Shown here: positions 5,717 to 13,923 of the stretch, piece after piece
Layout: every line of letters starts with the position of its first letter
How positions within the stretch are numbered: the stretch's first letter is position 1
Source of the DNA: a virus
DNA length: 30,705 bases
IMG/VR virus record: IMGVR_UViG_3300033146_003140
Location: 1 to 30,705 of that record
Direction: 5' to 3' (one strand)
The notes under the pieces: model-generated
Databases searched by the model: none
Told to the model about the DNA's origin: nothing
What the model saw: only the letters and a program-made list of their open reading frames with translations
Program-made: the position numbers and the translations under genes

Positions 5717-7057
5717 ATGATTAATGATGAAATCAAGACATACTTAGAAGTTCGCTCTAAAATAGACCTTTATAAAGTCTGTAAATTACTTGGTTTCACA
5801 CCCCATAAAGGCCAGGAAGAATACTTTAATATTATCAATAAAGGTAATTTCAGTGTTCTTACAGCCAATATGGGTAGGCGTTTCGGGAAGACAGTGAGTA
5901 TCTCAAGAGTTGCTTCTACAGAACTCCTTGCCCCTAACGCATCAGTCCTCATTGTTGCACCCTCTCATACTAACGCTAAAGTTATTTTTAACGAAATATT
6001 CAAAGACACTTCTACACTTGGTATAAAGTTATCTACAAAGGACATTAAAGGGTTAACACTGTCTTTTGCAAATAACTCACGTGTACAGGTTATTACCTCA
6101 AAAAACTATGACTCCGCAAGGGGGTATCATTTTTCGCTGGTAATTTATGAAGAGTACACTTATATAGATAACCTGGCAATGATTATGGAAGAAGTAATTG
6201 GCCCTGCCCAGGCTGACTACGGATTTAAAAACGGATTTGCAAACTCAAAAACAATTTTAATAGGTACCGCTACAGGAAAAGGGACAGAGGCTTATAAGAT
6301 TTTTAGAAAAGGCCTTAAAGATTCTCCTTATTATATTCCCGGGCATATATCTTTAACATTTCCAACATCTGTTAATCCATTCATATCTCCTGATTATATT
6401 GAGAATATGAAGTCAAAACTAGACCCGGTCTCTTTTCAGAGAGAGTATTTATGTCAATGGACAGAAACAGATGAAGAATTAGTTTATTATGCCTTTAAAC
6501 GAAGCCGTAATGTTATTTCTGCTGTAGAGGCCGAGAGTTATATTAATCCAGACACTCAATATTATGTAGCTATTGATGTTGGGTTTGCTGATAACACAGG
6601 GTTCTTACTGGCTTTAATACAACCATTTACGGGGCGAATTATTATAATAGACGAGTATAAAAACAGTGAGGTGCCTTTAAGTTCTCATGCAGCCGCCTTT
6701 AAAGAAAAAGAAAGTTTGTATGGAGTTAAAAATGTTACACGTGTGGCAGACCCTTCAGCGGCACAGGTAATAGCAGATTTAGCGGCCGATTATGATTATG
6801 TTGTTGGCCCTGCTCTCAATGCAGTAGAAGCGGGTATTCAAGCGGTTAATAATAAATTCCACCATAAAGAGCTTCTGATTTCCGATAAATGTGTTAATAC
6901 TATTCAAGAAATAGAAAATATGTATTGGAAAAATGCCGCCACAAAAACTGTGAAAAGAGATAAAAAATTTAAGCATTTTGACCTGGCATTATCAACTTTG
7001 CGTTATCTGGTGTATACTCACGATATAGTAACAAGCCAAAGTATAAAATTGTTTTAA
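5717..7057 (+). CDS. terL: Terminase large subunit
   Basis: A 446-residue packaging motor. It hydrolyses ATP to pump DNA into the prohead and cuts the concatemer. The Walker A variant is MGRRFGKT (about residues 51-58). Walker B with its catalytic Glu is LVIYEEY (about 141-147), and a coupling motif GTATGKG lies at about 182-188. The RNase H-like nuclease domain shows its acidic residues in VAIDVGFAD (about 284), VADPSAA (about 343) and KHFDLALSTLRY (about 418). The length is normal. The ATG is 2 bases after the stop of the barrel gene with no strong ribosome binding site, so translation may be coupled to it. The last codons contain a CGATATA motif at 7021. Confidence 0.95.
   Translation: MINDEIKTYLEVRSKIDLYKVCKLLGFTPHKGQEEYFNIINKGNFSVLTANMGRRFGKTVSISRVASTELLAPNASVLIVAPSHTNAKVIFNEIFKDTSTLGIKLSTKDIKGLTLSFANNSRVQVITSKNYDSARGYHFSLVIYEEYTYIDNLAMIMEEVIGPAQADYGFKNGFANSKTILIGTATGKGTEAYKIFRKGLKDSPYYIPGHISLTFPTSVNPFISPDYIENMKSKLDPVSFQREYLCQWTETDEELVYYAFKRSRNVISAVEAESYINPDTQYYVAIDVGFADNTGFLLALIQPFTGRIIIIDEYKNSEVPLSSHAAAFKEKESLYGVKNVTRVADPSAAQVIADLAADYDYVVGPALNAVEAGIQAVNNKFHHKELLISDKCVNTIQEIENMYWKNAATKTVKRDKKFKHFDLALSTLRYLVYTHDIVTSQSIKLF
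7021..7028 (+). promoter_or_regulatory. CGATATA motif at end of terL, before portal
   Basis: CGATATAG lies within the last codons of terL, 44 nt before the portal ATG, a spacing like that of the intergenic copies. Because it is inside coding sequence, chance is possible. Confidence 0.35.
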
Positions 7058-7072
7058 TAAAAGGAAACTAAA

Positions 7073-8452
7073 ATGGGATTATTTGATTTTTTTAAAAAAA
7101 CTCCTGACGAACAAGAGCCACAAGTACCATCAGCTATGACAATAGGGCCAGCTGTGGAAAAAGTGACAAGAGCCCAAAAGGAACTTATGACTCCTTACAA
7201 AGATGGTGGTCAAAATTTAGCCAAATCCAATGAAGAAAACTTTTTAGGAACCAGTGAGTTAGTTTTCAGTTGTGTGGATTATATTGCCAAAGCAGCTTCA
7301 CAGGCAACTCCAATTCTTTATTCATATAATGATAAAAAGTCCGAAAAGAAACCAGTGAAAGACAAGAAACTTCAAGCTTGGGTGAATCAACCTAATCCAT
7401 TTTGGACATGGGGAGATTTGTTAGAAGTGTCAATTCAAGGTATTTTATTGTCGGGTGGTGCATTTCTCACTCACGAAATGTCAAAGGGCAATTTTGAAAC
7501 ATGGTTTTTAGGGCCACCTTCTAAGGTTGATATTGTTCCTGATAAAGCTAAGTTTATAAAAGGTTTTATGTATGATAAAAAAATTCCTTATAAAGTAGAT
7601 GAAGTTTGTTATATAAAAAACCCGACATTAAATAATATGTATTACGGTATGCCAGCTGTACGTCCTTTGTTTGATACTCTTAGTTTAGAGGCTTCGGCAA
7701 TAGATGAGTTACAAACATTCTTTAATGGCTCTACAATTCTAACAGGAATCCTTAAAAGTGAACTGCCGTTGACTAATGAACAAATAGAAGTTTTAAGAGA
7801 ACAGTTTAATGCTCTTTACAGTAAACAAGGGAAATACAAAAGAGGTACAGCAGTTCTTCCATCAAAAATGGATTATAAACAGGTTCAGGCTTCTCCTAAA
7901 GATTCGATGTTGATTGAATCTATGTCTCTATCAGAACAAAGAGTATTGAGAGTCTTTAAGTTAAATGCGTTAGTGTTAGGGGGAGAAGCGGCTTCAACAA
8001 CACACCCTCAAGAACTAATGAAATCAGTATTCAATACGGCTGTAAGACCTTATTTATATAAAATTGCTGCACAAATGACATTGTTTCTCCAGAAGAAGTT
8101 TAATGACCCTTCATTAAGATTTGAATTTGATTTCGATAAAGTGGTGGAATTAGAAACATCTTTGGACACTAAATCAAGCTCTGCAAAAACATTATACACT
8201 ACAGGAGTGTCTACATTAAATGAGTCTAGAGACTTAGTAGGATTACCAAAACTTGAAAGTGAATATGCAGATATGAATATTGTTGCAGGGTACTTATTTG
8301 GTGAAAATTTCCAATACATTCAAGAGATTAATAAAGAAGACAGAGAGGCAGGAAAACCAACCTCAAAACCAGCTGGTTCGACTGACCCTCAAGGTGGTGA
8401 ATCAGACATGCCGGACAACACAAATACAAATGATAGCAATAATTCGATATAG
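7073..8452 (+). CDS. Portal protein (HK97-type)
   Basis: A 459-residue portal protein that forms the dodecameric ring at the capsid vertex through which DNA passes. It follows the HK97/lambda-like portal pattern: N-terminal MGLFDFFKK, a segment NFLGTSELVFSCVDYIAKAASQATPILY (about residues 56-83), ILLSGGAFLTHEM, and a long stem and crown region with an EQRVLRVFKLNALVLGG segment (about 288-304). The C-terminal 40 residues are low complexity and rich in N, D, P and S (disordered). The start follows AAAGGAAACTAAA. It lies between terL and the protease, as expected. Confidence 0.93.
   Translation: MGLFDFFKKTPDEQEPQVPSAMTIGPAVEKVTRAQKELMTPYKDGGQNLAKSNEENFLGTSELVFSCVDYIAKAASQATPILYSYNDKKSEKKPVKDKKLQAWVNQPNPFWTWGDLLEVSIQGILLSGGAFLTHEMSKGNFETWFLGPPSKVDIVPDKAKFIKGFMYDKKIPYKVDEVCYIKNPTLNNMYYGMPAVRPLFDTLSLEASAIDELQTFFNGSTILTGILKSELPLTNEQIEVLREQFNALYSKQGKYKRGTAVLPSKMDYKQVQASPKDSMLIESMSLSEQRVLRVFKLNALVLGGEAASTTHPQELMKSVFNTAVRPYLYKIAAQMTLFLQKKFNDPSLRFEFDFDKVVELETSLDTKSSSAKTLYTTGVSTLNESRDLVGLPKLESEYADMNIVAGYLFGENFQYIQEINKEDREAGKPTSKPAGSTDPQGGESDMPDNTNTNDSNNSI
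8445..8452 (+). promoter_or_regulatory. CGATATA promoter-like motif before the capsid maturation genes
   Basis: CGATATAG overlaps the portal stop codon, 30 nt before the protease ATG. The following bases (TCTTAATA) resemble those after the intergenic copy at 11017 (TCTAAAATA), supporting a real promoter for protease and capsid. Confidence 0.5.
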
Positions 8453-8482
8453 TCTTAATATTAATAAATGGAGAGATTTAAA

Positions 8483-9724
8483 ATGAAAAATAAAAATATT
8501 AACTTAGTAGTGAAAGAAACTACAACTTTTTTGCCTGAAAACAAAGAAGGTGTAGTAGTAATTTCCGGATATGCAAACAGGTATCTCGATGATGAGGGCA
8601 AGCTTGTAGTAGACAGGTCAGCGGAAAGTGTGCTTCCATCCGGGTATGATATTAAATCGTATATGAAGAACCCTATTCTTCTCTATCAACATAAAGGGGA
8701 CTCTCCTGTTGGGAAAGTAATCAATATTGATATTACACAAAAAGGTTTGTATATCGAAGCCGAAGTTCACAAAGCTATGAGCGAACAAACATATTACGGA
8801 GTAGAAAACGGTATCTTGAAAACATTTTCAATCGGATTCTCTGTAAAAGATGCAACAGAAAATGATGGTGTTTGGTTCTGGACTGCCGTGGAGTTGCTAG
8901 AAGTATCTATTGTTTCAGTTCCGGACAATCAAGAATCTTTGTTTTCTATTTTGACAGATTCTCCATGTAAATCTGGGGTATGTATGTTGGCCAGTCGTGC
9001 AACCTCTGTTAATAAAGTGAAAGAACTCAATAAAACAATTTCTACAATCCAGTGGAAAGAAGTTGATAAGGCAGTTCTAAGAGACAGTATTGAATCAGCA
9101 AATTTGCCGGAAGATGAATTAAAAGATGCGTTTTTGGTAGTGAAAGATTCTAACAAAAAAAGCACATGGAAGTTCCCACATCATACATACAATGAAGAGA
9201 CAAAATCTTTAGAGTTAAATGTAGGTGGCTTGACAAGTGCTTACTCCGCATTTAAAGGGGCTCTTGATAATCTCCCTAAAGAGACTATTCTTGATTGCGT
9301 TGAACATCTAGAAAAACACTTTTCTGAATTGGTCGATAAAGGAATTATCGAAGAGGTTCCCGAAGAACTTCTTAAAATTAAAGAAGGTGCTACAACTATG
9401 AAAAAAGACGCTCAAGATGATTCTCAGCAACCGGATGACAAAAATCCGATAGATACAAAAGAACCAGAGACTACTCCAGCAGATTCTAAAAATGTTGATG
9501 AAGGTAACAGTAAAAATGATGAGCCTGATAAAGGTAAGTCTGATACTCCACCTGCTGACGCTGATAGTAAGGACGAACCTCAAAAGGTTAATATGAATTC
9601 TTTAAAAGAATTTGTAGAAGATGCAAAAAATACATCTGAAGGGCTGAATACCCTGCTAGAAGTATATATGCTTATCGAGTCTACTATTAACGAGGCTCTA
9701 GAAAATCAAAACAATAAGGATTAA
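8483..9724 (+). CDS. Prohead protease with C-terminal extension
   Basis: A 413-residue protein. I use the ATG at 8483 because GGAGAG lies 7 nt upstream; an in-frame ATG at 8468 overlaps that site. Residues about 10-150 match the HK97 prohead protease (U35): VVISGYANRY, IKSYMKNPILLYQHKGDSPVGKV with the catalytic His, and FSIGFSVKD ... VELLEVSIVSVPDN with the Ser region. Residues about 165-290 form a second domain with STWKFPHHTYN, seen as an extension in other phage head proteases. After that comes a long acidic low-complexity stretch (P, D, K, E) and a final helix (about 375-410), which may act as scaffold. The family usually has about 200 residues, so this is a fusion. It ends 2 bases before the capsid gene. 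Confidence 0.88.
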   Translation: MKNKNINLVVKETTTFLPENKEGVVVISGYANRYLDDEGKLVVDRSAESVLPSGYDIKSYMKNPILLYQHKGDSPVGKVINIDITQKGLYIEAEVHKAMSEQTYYGVENGILKTFSIGFSVKDATENDGVWFWTAVELLEVSIVSVPDNQESLFSILTDSPCKSGVCMLASRATSVNKVKELNKTISTIQWKEVDKAVLRDSIESANLPEDELKDAFLVVKDSNKKSTWKFPHHTYNEETKSLELNVGGLTSAYSAFKGALDNLPKETILDCVEHLEKHFSELVDKGIIEEVPEELLKIKEGATTMKKDAQDDSQQPDDKNPIDTKEPETTPADSKNVDEGNSKNDEPDKGKSDTPPADADSKDEPQKVNMNSLKEFVEDAKNTSEGLNTLLEVYMLIESTINEALENQNNKD

Positions 9725-9726
9725 AA

Positions 9727-10938
9727 ATGGGTATTGAAGTAATTTCAAGACTACAAAAAGAAGTTGACACTCTTAAAAGTCAAATTGAAACTCAAAAGAC
9801 GGCAGAAGAGAAGAAGCTTGAAGACCTCAAAAAAGAATTTGAGGGTATGATTGCGGATAGAAAAACTTCTTTTGGTGACGATGAGGCAGCAACTCCTGAT
9901 GAGGTTGCAAAAGCAAGAAAAGAAGGTGCTGAACTGCATCTGAAAGCTATTTTGACCGGAAGAGACGTAACTTCTTTTGAAGAGTTTAAAGGTGTTGCTA
10001 ATATTGTTGAAAAAGCAATTAAACCTGCTGATGTTCCTGCATGGCTTGCAGAGGAATTTTCTAACTCTATCCTAGAAGAGTTGAAACTAGACCTCAAAGT
10101 TGAAGGACTGTTCCCTAAAATCACTATGCCTGTTAACAGAAATACATTCAGTATTCCTGCTAAAGTAGGTGAAGCAGTAGCGTATCTTATTGCTCCAGGT
10201 GACGATGCTATTGAGTCTGCAATTTCAGCAAGTAAAGTAAGTTTCCAAACAAAAAGAATCAAAACTCTAATTGGCCTTACTGACCAAGCAGATTTTGAGA
10301 CAGTAACAGCTATTGTTGACCTTGTAAGAAACGAGCTTGTTCGTTCTATTGCTCGCTCTACTGAAAAAGCACTTATTATGGGTGATGCTAACGGAAGTAA
10401 CCCTAATGATGTAACCAAAGCATTTGATGGTCTCTTGAAGAGAGCAGTTGATGGTGGTATGGTTGTTGATAATGGTGGTGGTGCAGTTACATCTGCTAAA
10501 ATCGCAGAAGCTAGAAAAGCACTCGGTGTATATGGTGTAAACCTTGCGGATGTTGTAATTGTTGCTCCTGTTGATGTAGCGTTCCAGATGATTGAACTTG
10601 ACGAAGTAATTACTGTAGATAAATACGGTGCTTCTGCTACAATCCTTACTGGTGAAATCGGTAAACTTTGGGGTATGCCTATTGTTGTTTCCGAGTATAT
10701 TTCTCATACACTGAAACCTGATGGTACTGAAGGTACTCCTGGTACTGATGACAAAACTGCTGTTCTTATTGTGAACAAACAATACTTTGCTGTTGCTGAC
10801 AGAGGTGTTGTAGGTGTTGAAACAGAAAGAAAAGCTGTTAGTTCTAGCACACTGTATGTAGGATATAGAGATATTGACTTCAACTCTGTTGCTATTGGCT
10901 CTGTGGCTGTTGCCGCTCTAACAAACGTGGGTAACTAA
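9727..10938 (+). CDS. Major capsid protein (HK97 fold)
   Basis: A 403-residue major capsid protein. Residues about 4-45 form a charged coiled coil (ISRLQKEVDTLKSQIETQKTAEEKKLEDLKKE), equivalent to the HK97 delta domain that is removed by the prohead protease and serves as built-in scaffold. The mature part has typical HK97 features: FPKITMPVNRNTFSIPA, VSFQTKRIKTLIGLTDQADFETV (E-loop and spine helix region), VDVAFQMIELDEV, and GKLWGMPIVVSEYI near the end. Codon use is the least AT-biased and most regular here (GTT and GCT rich), as expected for a highly expressed gene. A hairpin follows directly. Confidence 0.95.
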   Translation: MGIEVISRLQKEVDTLKSQIETQKTAEEKKLEDLKKEFEGMIADRKTSFGDDEAATPDEVAKARKEGAELHLKAILTGRDVTSFEEFKGVANIVEKAIKPADVPAWLAEEFSNSILEELKLDLKVEGLFPKITMPVNRNTFSIPAKVGEAVAYLIAPGDDAIESAISASKVSFQTKRIKTLIGLTDQADFETVTAIVDLVRNELVRSIARSTEKALIMGDANGSNPNDVTKAFDGLLKRAVDGGMVVDNGGGAVTSAKIAEARKALGVYGVNLADVVIVAPVDVAFQMIELDEVITVDKYGASATILTGEIGKLWGMPIVVSEYISHTLKPDGTEGTPGTDDKTAVLIVNKQYFAVADRGVVGVETERKAVSSSTLYVGYRDIDFNSVAIGSVAVAALTNVGN

Positions 10939-10990
10939 GCCCACACCTCCTCGGGCCTCCTTTTTCTCCTTTAGGGGGCCTAAAAAATCT
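10939..10990 (+). terminator. Possible terminator after the capsid gene
   Basis: GGCCTCCT (10954-10961) can pair with AGGGGGCC (10973-10980), with one G-T pair, around a pyrimidine-rich loop. An alternative GCCC/GGGC stem starts right at the capsid stop. The tail is A-rich rather than U-rich, so intrinsic termination is not certain. A promoter motif follows at 11017, which fits a transcription boundary here. Confidence 0.45.
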
Positions 10991-11016
10991 CTCCTTATCC
11001 CTCTTAATAAAATTAT

Positions 11017-11024
11017 CCGATATA
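11017..11024 (+). promoter_or_regulatory. CCGATATA promoter of the connector genes
   Basis: CCGATATA, followed by GTCTAAAATA, lies in the gap after the capsid hairpin and 28 nt before the ATG at 11053. It separates the abundant capsid transcript from the lower-copy connector genes. Confidence 0.6.
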
Positions 11025-11052
11025 GTCTAAAATACTTATAAAGGATATTACT

Positions 11053-11274
11053 ATGGTAAAAATCAAATACGTTGGAAAAGGCCTAGTGTCAAGAGGGATA
11101 AAATTCTCACAAACTCAAAATGATGGCCTCTATGATTTGTCAAAAGAAGATTATGAGTACCTATCAAAAACTTTCCCAGACAGTTTTATTATTATTGAAA
11201 ACTCAGTAAAGCAACCAAAAAAAGAACAAGAGCCTAAGACAAAAAGAGCAACCCGTAGAAAAAAAGAGGATTAA
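11053..11274 (+). CDS. Small basic head protein
   Basis: A 73-residue protein with a small beta domain (MVKIKYVGKGLVSRGIKFS ... LSKEDYEYLSKTFPDSFIIIEN) and a very basic tail (KTKRATRRKKED). Short proteins of this shape are often found between capsid and connector genes in siphophages and may help head completion or DNA contact. The exact role is unknown. The ribosome binding site AAGGA lies 8 nt before ATG. It is the first gene after the capsid terminator and promoter. Confidence 0.65.
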   Translation: MVKIKYVGKGLVSRGIKFSQTQNDGLYDLSKEDYEYLSKTFPDSFIIIENSVKQPKKEQEPKTKRATRRKKED

Positions 11275-11277
11275 ATC

Positions 11278-11829
11278 ATGGAAGCAGAACTGTTAGAGGC
11301 TTTCAAAAGGTACATTGATATTGATGTCGATGATGAAGACAAAGATGAAATCCTTGAAGATATACTAAAGTACACAGAAGATTATATTTATACATCTTAT
11401 GGTGTTGCTATTTTTGAAAGAGAAGTAGTAGATATTTTATACCCTACTTATGGCCCTGATGTTATTTACACAAATGACGGATATATTTCTGAAGTAGTAT
11501 CTTTTAGTGTTAACGGTGAAGATATTGATGTAACAAAACTGTCAGCATCAAAAAATAAAATAAGAATTTTAGATGGTGAAGCTATCCTATACTACACAAA
11601 TACAGTAGAGGTAAACTATAAAGTTGGTTACACAGTATTCTCTGATATACCTAAAAGTTTAGTTAATGCACTTTTTATTATCTCTAAAAAGATTTGGAAT
11701 GATTCTGTTAAAGATACTGACACATTATCATCTGTTAGCATAGGAATTAAAGAGACAATTCATGTTATCGAGGATATTCCTTTAGTTGCCAAACAATCGC
11801 TAGAAGCACATCGGATGTATAAGTTGTAA
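11278..11829 (+). CDS. Head-tail connector/adaptor protein
   Basis: A 183-residue protein matching the pattern of the head-tail adaptor (HK97 gp6/SPP1 gp15-like), which binds below the portal. A helical N-terminus (LLEAFKRYIDIDVDDEDKDEILEDILKYTEDYI) is followed by a beta insertion and then a C-terminal helical segment (IPKSLVNALFIISKKIWND). The beta part contains the frequent VEVNYKVGYT...IPKSLVNAL pattern. It follows the small basic protein closely, with AGAGGA before the ATG. The length is slightly above the usual 100-150 residues. Confidence 0.75.
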   Translation: MEAELLEAFKRYIDIDVDDEDKDEILEDILKYTEDYIYTSYGVAIFEREVVDILYPTYGPDVIYTNDGYISEVVSFSVNGEDIDVTKLSASKNKIRILDGEAILYYTNTVEVNYKVGYTVFSDIPKSLVNALFIISKKIWNDSVKDTDTLSSVSIGIKETIHVIEDIPLVAKQSLEAHRMYKL

Positions 11830-11831
11830 TT

Positions 11832-12344
11832 ATGGGAGTAACAGGAAAAATACACGTTGTAGGTAGTCCTATAAAAGCGTGGAAAAACTTTACACTTTCT
11901 ATTAATAATTACCGTCAGTCATACGCAGAAGACTTTTTATCAATTTCTCAAGAGGTTTTAGACTCTTGGGAGTATGATGTAAAAAAAGCGTTAGGAGTGC
12001 AATTACCTAAAAAGTATTGGCACAGAAGACGACCAAATTACCGTAAAAAATTTCCATATAGAAATAGGGGTAAACTACAGGATAGTATTGTAGCTACTGC
12101 AAAAATGAAAGTCACTGGCCAAGGTAATTTTTCTATTACGGGCTGGGCTGAATTAGCTGTACCTTACGCATCTTTCACAAATATCGGAGTTAAAAGGCGA
12201 AAAGGGGTTAAGACTCCTCCAGGGTGGACAGGCTGGGTAGATGATTTGTTATATGGAGATGGACGTGGGGGCATTACCTCTATTTCTGATATATTCGATA
12301 TACTTGTAACTGAACGAGAAGTTATCAGAGGATTAAAAATATGA
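11832..12344 (+). CDS. HK97 gp10-like neck/tail completion protein
   Basis: A 170-residue protein placed where siphophages carry the gp10-like neck or tail-completion protein that joins tail to head. The features fit. A helix comes before AYxxEVLDSWEYDVKKALGVQLPK, then a basic RGKLQDSIVATAKMKV, and then beta strands with WAELAVPYASFTNIGVKRRKG. The core 'GxLxxSI' and 'YAxFxNxG' patterns resemble this family. No good ribosome binding site is visible before the ATG, which lies 2 bases after the upstream stop, so translation is probably coupled. Confidence 0.75.
   Translation: MGVTGKIHVVGSPIKAWKNFTLSINNYRQSYAEDFLSISQEVLDSWEYDVKKALGVQLPKKYWHRRRPNYRKKFPYRNRGKLQDSIVATAKMKVTGQGNFSITGWAELAVPYASFTNIGVKRRKGVKTPPGWTGWVDDLLYGDGRGGITSISDIFDILVTEREVIRGLKI
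12296..12303 (+). promoter_or_regulatory. CGATATA motif inside the gp10-like gene, before the next gene
   Basis: CGATATAC lies 37 nt before the ATG at 12341, a spacing seen for the intergenic copies. It is within coding sequence, so it may be coincidence. Confidence 0.3.
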
Positions 12345-12754
12345 GTGTAAGAGAAGACATTGTAAATTCACTATTAGAAGACTTAAAAGCTACAGGTGAA
12401 TTTAAAAAATTGTATAAAAATGTGGTTCCTGTGTGGAGTCAGGTAAAGATGTTTCCAGCTGTAGCTGTAATATATGAAATGGAAGAAAAAGAGAGTGACT
12501 CCTCTTCATCCCGTTCTTGTTATTACAAAGGGACTATAAAAGTATATTTGTACAACAAACAACCAAAAACAAAATATGACGATATACTATCATCTCTAAT
12601 AGATGTTGTATATAAAGTCGTTGAGGAGAATGATATGTTGTGCAATTTTGTAATCTCTGCTGATGTTGCACGAATGAAGCGAGAGGGCGGTTTAGTGCAT
12701 CCATACGCTATTGCAGAACTGCAAATTGATGTGCGTTACAAATTAACATTGTAA
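12341..12754 (+). CDS. Tail terminator protein (gpU/gp17-like)
   Basis: A 137-residue alpha/beta protein. The length and layout (N-terminal helix VREDIVNSLLEDLKATGEF, central strands VWSQVKMFPAVAVIYEMEEKES, GTIKVYLYNK, C-terminal AIAELQIDVRYKL) are those of the tail terminator that caps the tail tube and joins it to the head. The ATG overlaps the previous stop as ATGA. It lies directly before the tail tube gene, the normal position. Assignment is from fold pattern and order. Confidence 0.7.
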   Translation: MSVREDIVNSLLEDLKATGEFKKLYKNVVPVWSQVKMFPAVAVIYEMEEKESDSSSSRSCYYKGTIKVYLYNKQPKTKYDDILSSLIDVVYKVVEENDMLCNFVISADVARMKREGGLVHPYAIAELQIDVRYKLTL

Positions 12755-12756
12755 TA

Positions 12757-12764
12757 CCGATATA
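12757..12764 (+). promoter_or_regulatory. CCGATATA promoter of the tail tube gene
   Basis: CCGATATA in the 42-base gap, 32 nt before the tail tube ATG. A separate promoter fits the need for many copies of the tube protein. Confidence 0.6.
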
Positions 12765-12796
12765 ACTTTAAGATAAAACAAAACAAAGGAAAAATA

Positions 12797-13828
12797 ATGT
12801 CAGTTTATCGTAGTAAGACCGCCGTATATGCGGTAATTCTTGAAAGCACTTTTAACGGTGGTGGAGTGTTTACAGACAGTGATGTTGTAGAGGTAACTTC
12901 TGATACTTCTCTAAAACCAGAAGTTGATTCTATTGAAAGAAAAGGTGTATGTGCATCTTTCGTACCAAAAGCTAAAGTTGCTGGTAAAGAGTTTGGTAGT
13001 GGCTCTCTTGGTGTTGAACTAATCCCAGACCCTACAGGTGCCGGGCTAACAGGTGGAAAAATTCTTAGAGTTGCTCTTGGTATTGAAGAAGCTCCAGGAA
13101 CAGATAGTGGAGCATTTATTGGATACTCTGATGCTGGTGTGACTCCTGCAAATAAAATTTACGAGGCACAGACAGGGGAAACTGGTACTGCTTATTTGTA
13201 CAAACTAAATAAGCCTTGTGGTACTCAAGAGTCTCTCGCAGTAAAAGAAATGCTAGGATGTGACACTTCTGATAGTCAATCTCTTGTATTTACAGGTGTA
13301 ATTCCTAACAACGTACAAATTGATTTGCCTGTTGCTGATGTTTGTACTGTTACATTTGATGTTGGTGCTTCTGCGTTCCAAACTTCATCTGGGGAAACTC
13401 CTCTTGTAAGTACCTGTTCAGCTGAAATTCCTTATGTAGGTAAAAACGCTAAGTTTACTGTTTCTGATGTTACTTACGAAGCAAAAGATGTTTCAATTTC
13501 TATTGAAAATACAGTATCAGACAGAGAAGCTATTACATCATCTGGTATTACAGATAAAGTAATTACTGGTAAGGTTGTTAAAGGGTCTCTTAAAATTACT
13601 TTTGAGAACTGGGATGAACTTAACAGACTGAAAAACAACACAGAGGCACAGTTGTATATTGAACTAAAAGCATCAGGAAATACTTTTGCTATTTATATTC
13701 CTTATGCTGTATGGTCTTCTGTTGGTGTTGAAGATGACGATGGTGTTCTTGTTAATGCTATTGAATTTGAGGCAGCTGTTGACCCAATTACAGACGAAGC
13801 AATTCTTATTGCACACGAAAACGTCTAA
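12797..13828 (+). CDS. Major tail tube protein
   Basis: A 343-residue beta-rich protein in the tail tube position, forming the stacked rings of the tail. The N-terminal YRSKTAVYAVILESTFNGGG and the repeated T, V, S and G-rich strands fit the family; SVEDxx-like strands appear as DVSISIENTVSDREAITSSGITDKVITGKVVKGSLKITFEN. Codon use is regular and GTT/GCT/TCT rich, like the capsid, suggesting high expression. It is longer than many tube proteins (150-250), so a surface domain may be inserted at about residues 95-190. It is flanked by a promoter before and a hairpin after. Confidence 0.85.
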   Translation: MSVYRSKTAVYAVILESTFNGGGVFTDSDVVEVTSDTSLKPEVDSIERKGVCASFVPKAKVAGKEFGSGSLGVELIPDPTGAGLTGGKILRVALGIEEAPGTDSGAFIGYSDAGVTPANKIYEAQTGETGTAYLYKLNKPCGTQESLAVKEMLGCDTSDSQSLVFTGVIPNNVQIDLPVADVCTVTFDVGASAFQTSSGETPLVSTCSAEIPYVGKNAKFTVSDVTYEAKDVSISIENTVSDREAITSSGITDKVITGKVVKGSLKITFENWDELNRLKNNTEAQLYIELKASGNTFAIYIPYAVWSSVGVEDDDGVLVNAIEFEAAVDPITDEAILIAHENV

Positions 13829-13830
13829 CC

Positions 13831-13856
13831 AAAAGTTCCTTGGAGGAACTTCCTCC
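13831..13856 (+). terminator. Hairpin pair after the tail tube gene
   Basis: AAGTTCC/GGAACTT (13833-13851, loop TTGGA) follows the stop closely and can form a terminator-like stem. It overlaps a second, exclusive palindrome GGAGGAA-C-TTCCTCC (13842-13856). There is no U-run, so this may be an attenuator, an RNA-processing hairpin or a protein site. A reverse-complement copy of the first hairpin lies at 22135-22155. Confidence 0.45.
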
Positions 13857-13886
13857 GGGGATTAAAAATCACTTTCTAAATTCTTT

Positions 13887-13896
13887 CGATATATAT
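13887..13896 (+). promoter_or_regulatory. CGATATATAT promoter of the tail chaperone genes
   Basis: CGATATATAT lies 27 nt before the ATG at 13924. It is followed by the leader AAAGGAAAAATC, which is also found before the gene at 4362. Confidence 0.6.
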
Positions 13897-13923
13897 TATA
13901 GAAATTATATCAAAGGAAAAATC

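Noticed and set aside
9792-10418. 208-residue leftward frame opposite the capsid gene
   Set aside because: A shadow of the strongly biased capsid codons; no ribosome binding site and a Ser/Leu/Phe-rich antisense composition.
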